Of a stretch of 64,000 nucleotides of DNA, positions 23,481-34,242 are shown one piece after another. A program made the position numbers and the translations under genes. The stretch lies in NCBI GenBank assembly GCA_022478985.1, contig JAKSZP010002684.1:62001-126000 (forward strand), in the 5' to 3' direction. Positions within the stretch are counted from its first letter, which is position 1. Every line of letters begins with the position of its first letter. Source of the stretch: Massospora cicadina. Its lineage: Eukaryota; Entomophthoromycota; Entomophthoromycetes; Entomophthorales; Entomophthoraceae. The notes under the pieces are model-generated. The model was not told the origin of the DNA, made no database searches, and saw only the letters and a list, made by a program, of their open reading frames with translations.

Positions 23481-24560
23481 AACATGACAAAGTTTGTGTA
23501 TGGTGATTGTCAAAAAGCTTTGATGCTAATGAGCTATTTGGACACCAATTTACAGAACTTAGTGTTACCCCATCTAGAGGGGACAGTTTGTCAAATTCAG
23601 AGGCCAAGGCCATAATGAAAGAATTTGGAATTCCCATGCATATGTCAAAGCGCAAACAGGAGTTCATGGGTATCCAATTCCAGAAGTATGAGTCCTTAGC
23701 AAGTTTTGCCAATAATTTTACCAAGAATAATAGATTTTGGTTGGAGTGAAATTACTGGACAATTTTGACACATAAATTGTGCTTCAATTGGCCCTTTGGT
23801 CCTATTGCAATTTACATTGAATGATGTCTTCCATGTTTGCAACTGAGATTACCACCTTGCAGATGGTGGATCATTTGAATATATTAGGAGCTACATTTGA
23901 TGACCTAAAAGAAGTTTCAAACCGAGTCAAGTGTGATATTAGAATCCTAAAAAGAAATGAGAGCTCAAGGAGTCCAATAATCAAACTGTTCCAGGAAATA
24001 AGCATAAGGTGTTCAATTAGATTGCTAAGAAAGACAACACTGTTTTCATTATGGAGGAAAAAGGACACTTTGCTGCTCAATGCAAGAAGCCAAAGGAACA
24101 GATCAATGTGGTCTAGGCAAAAGAGACCAAAGCTGCACAGGAGTTGGGAAAGGGCCTGCGGCCTAGACGGGTAACAGTCTAGAGCTGCATATAAACCCAT
24201 TCCCCCAACATCTATTATCTAAACTTTATATTAGTGTTCTGTTAGTCAATTATGATGCGCAGGAACCAAAAGTATCAAGTGGTCAATTTGGATGTTAATT
24301 CAGTAACCAGATCTGGAGTGAAGGGGATCAACCCCAAATTAATCAAGAAAGTTGCTCAGTCATATGCGTGACAACTAGAGGATAAGATTCAAGATTTAAG
24401 ATGCAAAGAATCCAGAAGAATTGATCAAGGTCAAATTAGATGAGTAAAACCTGTCTATCCCCCTTAGCACTATTAAGGAATAATTTCCTGATCTATTGGC
24501 GCAAATCATTCACACCTCAACTTGGCAAATAACGCCGCTATACTCTCAGTAAATACGATT
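23481..24560 (+). pseudogene. Gypsy-C gag (capsid and degenerate knuckle)
   Basis: The open piece 23507-23749 contains YESLASFANNFTKN, matching the ETLARFANHFYIKAKN capsid block of gypsy-B. At about 24050-24100, in another frame, EEKGHFAAQCKKPKEQ looks like the second half (H...C) of a CCHC knuckle whose first cysteines are lost. Frame breaks near 23750 and 24000. Confidence 0.6.
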
Positions 24561-25480
24561 TTACAATTTTCTGAGTATACATGTGTTGATATACTGGTTA
24601 ATCGAGTATGGGTGCAGGTGATAGTTGACAGTGGAGCGCCTATCAATATTTTCTTGACCAGGCTGGTGAAGAAGATGAGAATTTCACCTGATCTAGAACA
24701 CAAGGATAAATATGGGACAGCTAAGCCAAATACAACCATTTCTGTGGAGCGTATAGTGAATTGCCACTACAATTTGGATCCTTAGTGGTATCCGTCCCAG
24801 AAACAATTTTGGCCAACCCAAACTACAATAATCTGATTAAGACGGAGTTTTTATGAAGAGTATGGAGTTAAATGTAACCTCAAAGATAATATGTTGACCA
24901 TATTGGGTCAGACTTTACCATTGGTTTACCAGAAAGGTGGAGAAAGTTCTACTTACCAAGAGTGATAATTTCATCAATCTGATCTAAAATGATAGCATTG
25001 TTCCGATTTGTTACCAATTAGTTGTCAAAAGTGACAAAAAATGCCAGCAGAAATCCTGGAAAATTGGGAAATTCCGTTGAGGATCAAGAATTTGAGAACC
25101 ATATCGCTGGGATTGCAGATCATAGTAAACATGAGATTGACGTTGGAGATACCTGATCTGCTGTATGGAGAGATTGGAAAGCCCCTGGAAGAAGACCAGA
25201 GTAGAGTCTTTTGTGTCTCCTGGAATAATTATGCTAGGCCATGGGGAAATTTGAGTTCTCTTGGCAAATTTAAGTGAAATGCTGATGAAGAATGATAAGA
25301 ATTCAGGTCATTGCGTTTGTTCATCTAATCCTGATGGCGGAATTAAAAATTTCACGATTTTGGGACCCTTGAAGAGATGGGATTACCAGAAGGGGTGACC
25401 AAAAACATCAACCTATTGGATAATTGAGAGCAACTCGCTGATTTGATGGACAGACAGCAGAAAGAGGTGCTCAAATTATT
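24561..25480 (+). pseudogene. Gypsy-C aspartic protease and linker
   Basis: The open frame 24522-24785 includes VQVIVDSGAPINIFLTRLVK, with the D-S/T-G-A active-site loop at 24627-24638. The flap and ILGTPFL-like segment after 24830 is in broken frame. The protease would cut Gag-Pol. Confidence 0.75.
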
Positions 25481-26400
25481 CGACAACTATTGGGAAGTAT
25501 TCGCCCAGGATGACCAGAATTTGGTATATGCGAGGAATTTCATCCACAAAGTTGACACCAGGGAAAATTTTCCAATAAGGATGAGATTGATTCGATGGTA
25601 GAATGCGACCAAAGCAGTAGTGGAAGAAGAGATCAGCAATCCAGTGAAGCATGGGCTTCTAGTTCCATCATTGAGTCCTTGGGTGAACCATATCCTGATC
25701 GTCAAGAAGAAGAATGGAGCTAATGGGGTGGTGATAAATTAAAGGAAGCTGAATAAGATAATGAAGAAGGATTCATATTTACTTCCATGAATTGACAATG
25801 CATTGGATCAATTGGGAAACGTAAAGTATTTCTCTGTGATGGATCTGATATCTGGATATTGACAAATCGTTTTGCCAATTGAAGACTAGGAGAAATGTGC
25901 GATTATTACCACACAGGAGCTTTGTCAACTGACTAGGATTCCCCAAGGTCTATGTAATGCGCCTGCAACGTTTCAGAGGGCCATGGACGCCATCTTAAAT
26001 GACCTGAAGTTGTCATGCGTCCTGGTGTACTTGGACAATATAAATATGTTCAGTAGGACATCACACAACCATTTACACCAATTGAAGGAAGTTTTAAAAG
26101 ACTGTCCGTAGCTAACCTGAAGGTCAAGCAGAGGAAGTGCCACTTCTTTAAGAAAGAGTTGGAATATCTGTGATTCGTTATCAACTCTAGTGGACTGTAG
26201 CCGCAAGCCCAGAAAATTGAGGTCATAGAGCAAATGGCTGTTTTGAAAAGTGTCCAAGATATCTAAGTGTTCCTTGGAATGGTCAGATACTACTGAAGAT
26301 TTATAAGGGATTTTGTGAGAATCACTGAGCCCCTCTTTCATTTGCTGAAGGATCCAAAAAAGGACTTGTTTTAGTGAAGAGGCCCATAGTTCTTTTGATG
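25481..26400 (+). pseudogene. Gypsy-C reverse transcriptase
   Basis: Blocks in order: LSPWVNHILIVKKKNGANGV, RKLNKIMKKDSYLLP, LGNVKYFSVMDLISGY, LTRIPQGLCNAPATFQRAMD, VYLDNINMFS and FLGMVRYY*RFI. The catalytic YLDD reads YLDN at 26028-26039 (Asp to Asn), and a stop replaces the first Arg of the family's YYRRFI motif. About ten stops, so inactive. Confidence 0.85.
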
Positions 26401-26840
26401 AGTTACGTCAATATCTGATAGATTCTCTGATATTAAAATATCCAAATTTCAATACAGAATTTATAGTACATACTGATGCTCCATTAACGGCTATTGACGC
26501 TATCCTGAGCCAAGTAGATGAACTTGGGGACAAACATCTGGTAGCTTATGTGAGCTGGACACTATCAGCAGCTGAAAGGAATCACACCGTTATTGAGTAT
26601 GAATACCTTGCAGTAATTTACAAATGTAAACAGTTTGAATGTGTATTCATGGAACACACTTTAAAGTGGTGACAGACCATTCCTCTCTGCGTTGGTTGCA
26701 TAATTTACAAGAACCAGAATGATGACTGGCCTGATGGGTATTGAAGCTGCAGGTTTATGATTATGTGATAGTCCACCAAGCAGGAGCTTCTCATCAGGGC
26801 GCGGATACCTTACCAAGGTTACCAACGGTCCAAGTGGTAT
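26401..26840 (+). pseudogene. Gypsy-C RNase H
   Basis: FIVHTDAPLTAIDAILSQVD carries the first catalytic Asp. LVAYVSWTLSAAERNHTVIE carries the Glu-containing helix region. Downstream VIVHQAGASHQGADTLPRLP is the usual end of the domain (HxxG...ADxLSR). Two or three stops. Confidence 0.85.
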
Positions 26841-28220
26841 ACCAAAAAGTGGATGAGCTATTCCAGAGAATGGTCAAAGGAGAAATCAGGAAAGAGCCCC
26901 AAGAAATCCAAGGTACACTTCAGAAAGCAATAGAAGACACAGAGACTAAGGATGGACAAATTTATAATATAATCAATGGAAAACGATTACTATTTCCAAG
27001 TCATTGGAATGAGCGGCAATTGTTCAAGCCACGCATAAGGTAGTTAGGCATGGAGGCCTAATGAAGATGACCGATCATATTTTCCAGTACTATTACTGGG
27101 AGTTTATCAACTAGATGTAGCATATTTTCTGGTTTAGTGGAGTGCCAGTTGCACAAGTCTCACAAGAACATGACCAAATATCAACAGATCCACCCAGTAT
27201 TTGCCTGGTATACGGTGTCTATGGACGTGATGGGATCATTAACCATGACTACAGGGGGAGCCAAATACATAATGTTGCAATTGGCCATCTAACTAGATGG
27301 GTCGAGATAAAGGCCCTGATGAAAGTGGATTCTACAAACACTGCAAGGTTTATCCAGGATCAAGTTGTATACCGCCATGGATGCTTGCAAGTCTTGTTGA
27401 GCGACAATGAAATGAATTTCTATGTCCCACATGATTTCAAGATTAAATGAGATAATGGGGGATCCAAGGAGTCGTGTCAGTACCTTATCAGCTGGAGATT
27501 AATGGACTGGTAGAATGGGTCAATGGAATGCTGTCTATGACGCTGAGAAAGCTTGTCACTAGAAAACCTTCAGCATAGGGAATCTACCTCAGTTTGGTGA
27601 CATTTTCATACAACATTAGTCACATATGGCAATAGGAAAATCGCCGTTTAAATTGCTGTACAGAATAAAAGCTGCATTACCGCTAATTCTATATTTAGCA
27701 GTTGAGCCAACATTAGGGATAAGTGCAGAGTAGTACCAACTCCAACTATCAAATATCCTGTTTGAGATGCTTTTGCAAGCATTCAATATGACCTTGAAGA
27801 AGAGAATCAAGTCCAAAATGATGGATGATAAGAACTGACTGACATTGTCAGAATATCAATTAGGCAATGAAGTTACCTATTCGATACACATAGTTTCAGA
27901 ATAAGGAACAAGCTGGATGCATTGTAGTCAAGTCCATTTTAGATTATTGCCAAAACAGCGATGGATGCCTATTCTATCAAGAACCACTTGGATGAAAGGA
28001 TTGTAAATTGAGTCCATGATAAATATTTCAAGCAAAGGATCAAAAAAATTAATAAAAAGAGTGTTTCCAAAGGAAAGCTGAACTATTAAGATGGCTATGT
28101 CCTGAAATTTGGTTAAGTACTAAAAAGGGACCACTAGACCAAAATGGACGAGAAAAAATTAAACCTCTGAACCATAGAAAACTGGTAAGTCAAAGTATAC
28201 CTAGGAATTAGTTTGGAGAA
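26841..28220 (+). pseudogene. Gypsy-C integrase
   Basis: After an open linker (to 27043), the HHCC finger is degraded. Core: VSMDVMGSLTM (first Asp), VYRHGCLQVLLSDNEMNF (second Asp) and EINGLVEWVNGMLSMTL (Glu). The C-terminal segment FKQRIKKINKKSVSKGKLNY precedes the end of pol near 28210. Stops throughout. Confidence 0.8.
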
Positions 28221-28383
28221 ATAAATAATAAGAAATAAAAATTATAAAAGATTGATAAAAATATAAGAAAAAACATTAAAAACGCACAGAAAAAAATACA
28301 TTTTTAGAATTTTTTACTTGGTCATCCTCGACTCAGGGATAATTCCGCCTATGTTACCCTTGGGGAGGGAAATGTATTGCAGG

Positions 28384-29560
28384 TTGAATGAACAAACCAT
28401 CAAAATCTATGTGAAACAGATGCTAACTTGGGTAAACCTACTTGAAGCCAAGTTTTTCGAGTTGAGGCTGATCCCTGTGAGAATGTGACTTAAGGAAGAG
28501 AGATGGAAATATTGGCACTTACCAAACGCAAAACCCCAGATTGGGGATGGAAGCAACAGAAATAGAAGAGGCAGTTGGCAAATAATCCTGAGTAATCCAG
28601 GTATGCCACAGGAGCTGGAAGATTGGTATTGAGCACTTGCCAATGAGCTTCATCAAGAACATTGGACATATGAGTTAGCATCAAGCAAGGGATACTAGTT
28701 GAGGATTGCCAAATCATGCCCCCAATCAAAGCCATCAGGGGAAGGTACAAATGGGATGTGCCAAAAATGGGATAGTCATGCAGGGAGTAATGACATCCTG
28801 CAGATGATGACTATGAGCTTTTGGGATGTGAAAGCAGAATGAGCGATGGAATCTGGGAAAGGCTGGAAGCTTCTTAGCCCAATTTTAAAGAGCTTGGCTG
28901 GCAAAACGAAGGGCATAGGCTGCAAAAATCTTGATCTACGATGTTTTCGAGATTGGAGGTGTTTAGAATTATGGAAAGAGCCTTGTTCACTTGGGTCCTC
29001 AATTCTGAATAGAGGATTTTGAAATGTTCGCGATTTCTGATGGCCAGTTTAGTTGCAAGAACAGCTGGTTTGGTTAAAAGAACAGATGTTTTGTTAAATT
29101 GGCCAAGTCATAAAAGGAGCTGCAGAAGCAAGTCAGATCTGGCAAAGAACAATAGATCAATAGGTGAGGGCATTGCTTCAGGAGGTTAACAATGATTGTA
29201 GGAGTATCTGTGAAAGGAGCTGAATCCAGGACAGTATTGAAATCTAATTCTGAAATCAATGATAGAGGGAGTATTGGTCATGAGTCATTTGAGATGATCT
29301 CTAATCTGGTTTTTTGGGGTTGGATACCATTCATGGTATTTTCATGGAAGGACTTGCTACGGGTACTTGACTGGGATTATGAGTCCTAGGGGGACCATAG
29401 AAGTGATTTCGTCATGCAGATTAACTCATCATTTGGAAGAGCTGAACATCTTTATCAGAAATACTGTTGAGCAGTTGCTGGTATCAAGATTCTGAATTTG
29501 ACATGTGAGCTTAATTGGAGGGGGATGTCAGACTTTTTATAATAGTTGACATTATGCACT
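28384..29560 (+). pseudogene. Unexplained 3' reading frame of gypsy-C
   Basis: Between the end of pol and the 3' LTR lies about 1.8 kb not needed for a minimal gypsy element. One plus-strand frame from 28384 keeps coding character for about 300 codons with scattered stops, starting LNEQTIKIYVKQMLTWVNLL and including GSWQIILSNPGMPQELEDWY. The minus strand also has open pieces over 28407-28750 (up to 86 codons), so the coding strand is not certain. No signal peptide or membrane segment is evident, so I do not call it env. Function unknown. Confidence 0.35.
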
Positions 29561-30058
29561 TCAGTATCAATTAAGCTCTAATTTTGGAGAAATTAATCTC
29601 AACATTAATGAGATAAGCTCTTAAGAGAAGAAATATGAATAATATAAGCTAAAGAAGTTATTAAGAGAAAATAACAAGGCGAAAACGATTGAGAATTCTT
29701 AATTGTACCACAAAAAAACATTGACAGCAGTGACCTCCTGTTGAGGGCAAGGAGGAAGATCAAGAAATTGAGGATGCCAGACCAGGAATCCTGAATATGA
29801 CAGCGGGCCATATGCCCTGACTGGGGGGAAAACTGGAACCTGGGACTAGCATTGTCATGGTAAATCAAACAGCCTGGCATGACAGAGGGTTGTGAGGACC
29901 ACGCTATGAGGAGGAATAGGAAGAGAACCACATGCTAAAGGTTGTCCTGAGAAGCGTTGAGTGCAGATCAACTATGCTCTACTAGAAACTAAGAGTTATT
30001 TGACCTGGTTTTTGAGGTGATGTTATCCTGTCCCAATCCTATTCTAACTGGAAATCTA

Positions 30059-30071
30059 GGCAAGGGGGATT
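30059..30071 (+). other. Gypsy-C polypurine tract
   Basis: GGCAAGGGGGATT immediately before the 3' LTR start TGTTGGG, where plus-strand DNA synthesis is primed. Confidence 0.65.
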
Positions 30072-31161
30072 TGTTGGGATTTTTGCTCACCTTTCCAGCC
30101 ATCTAGATTACCATGGGTTTGTAGAGGATAATTCTCTATGGCGAGTGAATTAGATATCAGTTGACCCTGATTTCAGGTTAATAATATTTGGGGGATTTTA
30201 GGTAATTAGCCAGGATCAGAACCATTGTGGAACTATCTGTGTGAGTGCTTAAGATCTTGTCAGGCAGAGTTGCTGACGAAATGGGGGATTCTGATAGTTG
30301 ATTGATGATTAACTATCAGGTATACTGATTGGGATCAATCAGGTTTCTTCACCAACTGATTGGAATTTAAGGAGCAAGTTGTGAGGTGAGAGATGACACC
30401 TGCAACTAAAAAATTGATCAGTTGGTTTGAAACCTGTCTTAATGGGTAACTAGTCCTATTACCTAAGCAGGTTGTTTGTCAAATATGATTGATTTTCTGG
30501 GTTCAAGTGAAAGAGTTAGTGACACGTTTTCTAGCTCTTTCCATTTTTAGGTCTCAAGGATGTCTGAAAAAGGAATTCTAACTAGATGGAGAAGACAATC
30601 TCTGGTGAGACGATGAAGGAATGTTCAACAACAAAGGCTGCTGTTTCATTACTAAGGCGCCAACTGAGGGTTGGGTGCAAAACTTCCTTTTATAATTTTC
30701 CTTATATCTAATTAAATGAAGAGTCATTTAAGAAGAATTTAGTATTGGTTTTAGTTTTATTCATCTTCAGGAAATAATTGCTTGTGTGCTTTAATTGGGG
30801 ACTCTTTAGTAGGATAAAGAGTAAGGATCAAGAAACTTTAAGAAGAGAAGTAGAACTTAGATGAAAAGTGCTGTAGACTCCGTGTGAAAATAGGAAAGGC
30901 TTAAACTAGGGATCTGGGCATGGATCAAGTTAGGTGGATAAGGGTATAAGAACCTACTGAAGACATCAAGAGTGTTTTTTTAAAGAAATACAGGTCAAGC
31001 ATTGGATCATAATGGATTATCTATTCAACTATGGATAATATTCTTCATACTTTTATCAATTGACTATCATCTAATATCATACAACAAAAATTGTGCACAT
31101 ACTAAACTGTGCAGTGAAACTTCTAGAACTATCAATCGGTGAAGAACCTAGGATTTTAACA
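30072..31161 (+). repeat. Gypsy-C 3' LTR (1090 bp)
   Basis: TGTTGGGATTTTTG...GGATTTTAACA, aligning with 21779-22865. Confidence 0.9.
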
Positions 31162-31522
31162 AAGGAAGTGTAAAATCTGGATACATTTTATGGTCAAGAG
31201 CCTCCCATCCAAAAACCCTCCATCAATTTTATTAATCTTTTTCCTTACAGGCATTATATTTTAAATGTAATGTAAAAACCCTATTCTATACTATAAGAAA
31301 GATAGGTCGTTTTTTATATCTCTCACCTTTGTACTTGAATTCAATATGTACTTTTGCCAAACTTACAATAGGACAGATACTCTAACTAAAGGGATTTAAG
31401 CTTGAGATGGAACCCTTTAAAAATAAATAAGATACTTGTTGAAAATCTTAGACTGCTACAAATTTGAGTGTCAGACTACTTGAGCACAGCACCATCAAGC
31501 TACAAAAAATGTAAGCCCAACA
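31162..31522 (+). repeat. Gypsy-B 3' LTR, second part
   Basis: Continues the LTR after the gypsy-C insertion and aligns with 8580-8936. GAGCACAGCACCATCAA here matches GGGCACAGCACTATCAA there, and both end AAGCCCAACA. Confidence 0.65.
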
Positions 31523-32200
31523 TGGTTAGAAACTTCACATTACAGACGTCACTGGCGCAGTATTAGTCCAAAACCCTGGGTACTAGCATGGGTTGACTCT
31601 GTTTGGGGGTTGGCTTCTCTTCATAGGGGGCAAAGCAATAAAAAATGTGATATTGAATGAGTAGGTTGACTCATTGTCTCTTGGGTAGCACTTTTTCTAA
31701 AGATTCTTCTCCAAATAACTCTGTCCTGAAGGGAGTATGATTTGATAAGGGCACCAACATCTACCATCTTTTAGATCACTTTTAACCTTTCATTCACAGG
31801 TGGTTTATTCTCTTTCTTAGAGTAATAGTGCTTAAATTTCATAATCCTGTGAGGTCTCTCCACATATCGTGCACCATAGCATTCTGATCATCGAATTCAG
31901 TCTTGTGAGAAGTCTCCATATTATAAATCACACAAACTTGCCAATTATAATAATTTTTAACCAGAGGAGATCTACAATAACCAGTTCTAGCGACCAAACT
32001 GATTTTCTCAACCCTTTGATATTTCGCTGCATTGCTCCTTGATAGTTTGTGACTTATTGTAACTCAGACATTAGGGTGGTTGATGGTCTCAATGTTGCCT
32101 CCCAAATGCCGAGTGACCACCTCCATTTCATGCTGTGTGCATTGGTTGAGTTCCTTGACCACCTCAGCCTGTTTATTAATGTCCCCATAGTAAAGTGTTA
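31523..32200 (-). pseudogene. Decayed minus-strand coding sequence, family unknown
   Basis: The minus strand reads coding-like pieces such as EMEVVTRHLGGNIETINHP and VEKISLVARTGYCRSPLVKN with stops between. Length and style suggest a gag or other retroelement protein, but no diagnostic motif is visible. Confidence 0.3.
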
Positions 32201-33742
32201 TGCTTAAATCTTTTCTTAATTAAGTCATGCATTGTATCTTTTTATTAACGACTTATCATTAGTCCATGGCTTAATATTCTATGGCCAACACGTTCTGGTT
32301 CATTTGATCAATAGTTTATTCAGACAATGTAAAATCTGAAAGTTAAGATCATAGCTATCATAAACTTCCTGACGGACATCCTAAAAATTTTTTTCTAGTT
32401 ACTAATCAAGGTCCCAAAGTGATTCCCTTTTTGCTAAGCTATAATTAACACTTCCATAATCATGGCATGATAGAAAAAATGCTCATATTTTGAATTTGTA
32501 TTTTGAATTATAAATAATCAGCAAGATATTTCTCATATCTAATAGATTACTAGCTTGTTGTAGTACTTAACTATGCTTTAAAGACAAAAATGCTCATATT
32601 GCTGAAAGATTTACCCTGATTCTTCTGATGATAGTTTAAGGAGGATACTAGGTTAAATTGTTTATGACAAAAGAGATGAAGTCCTGAACTAAGATATAAC
32701 TAATCTATCTCAGCTGCTCCATAAAGAACATATAAGTCTAAAAAGCTTTCTAAACAAAAAATAACTGTAATCCAGCTTCCTCAAGTACCATATAATTAAG
32801 TATAGGAGAATTAACATAATAGATGACTGATTTGTTCTCGCCATCTTCTCCTTACCAAGTCAGTCCTTTTGTAGATTTTAGATTTTCTATTTCTCTTCCA
32901 CTACAGACCCTGTATTGATCACCACTTTTTTATTGCAATATCCTTTTATAAGATATGTGCACAGGTCAATAGTTGGCTCAATTAAACTTTTCAGCTTATT
33001 CTTTAGAAACTATAAGCAGTAAGGTATTCTAATCTTTTGTTAAAAAAATTTACGCCAAAGATTTAACCAATAAACGGTAAATTTGCTAATAAAAACAATA
33101 CTTTATGTAGATTAGTTGAGCAATAATTATAGTCAAATCTCTTCATTCAATGTTCATCAAATATCTCATGACATGATCGTCAACTATGGTAAATTAACAA
33201 TTATGAAGAGAAGTTGCTTTGTAAAATATGGTTTTATATAGGGCTCCATTGGGTTGAATACAATGTATCCCAATTCCTTGTAAGATATAATGTCAGGAGT
33301 TGGGATTATATAAAGAGTTTGATTTACAAAACAGGGAACCAAGTCAACGATTATAAAAATAACATTTATGGACTAGCAACTTGAATAAGGATTCTACAAT
33401 CATCAACTGTTTAGATAAGTAGACCTTAAATTTTATTATACCTTTATTGGATGATAACCCTACTAGGGCAAGACTAAAGAGGTCATGTTATGTTAGTTTT
33501 GAGTTCATTACATAAAGATACTCATAAAGCCAAACTTTATTGATTATTAGTTTCTATAAATATGAAACACTTGACAAATTATTAGATCAATTTTATTAAG
33601 TTTGCTCAGTTTCTCCTTGGCGTCAAGGGCATGGGTTTTGAAAAACTAAGCAACATGCTGTGCAGCTTTACTGAAACTAGATGAACATCTTTTTTAATCA
33701 ATTTTAATAAACTTTAAACATCTGGAATAGTTGTATACTACA
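32201..33742. other. No recognisable feature
   Basis: About 1.5 kb of AT-rich sequence with stops in all frames. No repeat boundary seen. Confidence 0.4.
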
Positions 33743-33762
33743 TCATTATCTTTGAGTTTTTT

Positions 33763-34242
33763 GTGTGCCAGTCAGGGCACCTGGTGCAGGCAACATTGCA
33801 GGATAAAACCTGGGGTACTGACCCCTGCCACACTGGTGCTTCGCAAATCTAAGCACCACAGATGTGGGCCAAACTGCAGGTGGGGTGGCTCACACCACCC
33901 CAAAAAAGACATATTTCTCTCTGTTTGGTATAAGGAGCTAAAAGGCTACTCAGCCTTTTCAGAGATATGCCTCCCATTCCTTACTGCGAGAAATGAGACC
34001 AGACTGACCAACAATTTGGACTTACTTGAGGGAAGAGGATTGCCATAGTTTTCTTTAGCTATTTTTAGCCATCACTTGACTATGCTCAGGGGCTTATTAC
34101 CTGTATTCCTTATGAATAAAAGTGACTCTGGTTTCTGTAAGCCATAGACCATACATCACCTCCCCCTCATATCATGTACCAGACCCTAAACCTCCTTGTC
34201 TGCAAGAATATTTGGAAGGGCATTTGCAGTCACGATCTCTCG
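33763..34242 (-). other. LINE-B 3' UTR and end of ORF2
   Basis: Minus-strand sequence between the A-tail and the recognisable finger domain. An open plus-strand frame at 33731-34048 has no features and is treated as a shadow. Confidence 0.4.

Larger units (their letters stand above)
21779..31161 (+). mobile_element. Gypsy-C, complete but degenerate Ty3/gypsy element
   Basis: 9383 bp between two LTRs that start TGTTGGGATTTTT and end TAACA. The flanking 5-mers are AAGGC (21774-21778) and AAGGA (31162-31166), a TSD with one mismatch. The uninterrupted target is visible in the gypsy-B 5' LTR near 8575. Internal order: PBS, gag, protease, RT, RNase H, integrase, an unexplained 1.8-kb 3' segment, polypurine tract. 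The LTRs differ at many positions, so the insertion is old. Confidence 0.85.
8176..31522 (+). mobile_element. Gypsy-B, Ty3/gypsy element split by LINE-A and gypsy-C
   Basis: Reassembled from three pieces on the plus strand: 8176-10500, 15781-21778 and 31162-31522. The 5' LTR (8176-8936) and the rejoined 3' LTR (21372-21778 plus 31162-31522) align along their length and have similar sizes (761 and about 768 bp). Order inside is PBS, gag with CCHC, RT, RNase H, integrase, PPT, as in Ty3/gypsy. All coding parts are broken. The 5-bp flanks (AATCC left, TGGTT right) do not match, so the TSD has decayed or the element is rearranged. It is among the oldest elements here by nesting and decay. Confidence 0.65.

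Noticed and set aside
28384..29389. Stops in one frame as proof of C-to-T decay
   Set aside because: Every stop codon can come from CGA, CAG or CAA by one C-to-T change, so stops alone prove nothing. I used only positions where family motifs show which residue was lost.
28384..29560. Gypsy-C third ORF as a retroviral-type env
   Set aside because: No signal peptide, transmembrane segment or furin-like site visible; the coding strand itself is uncertain.
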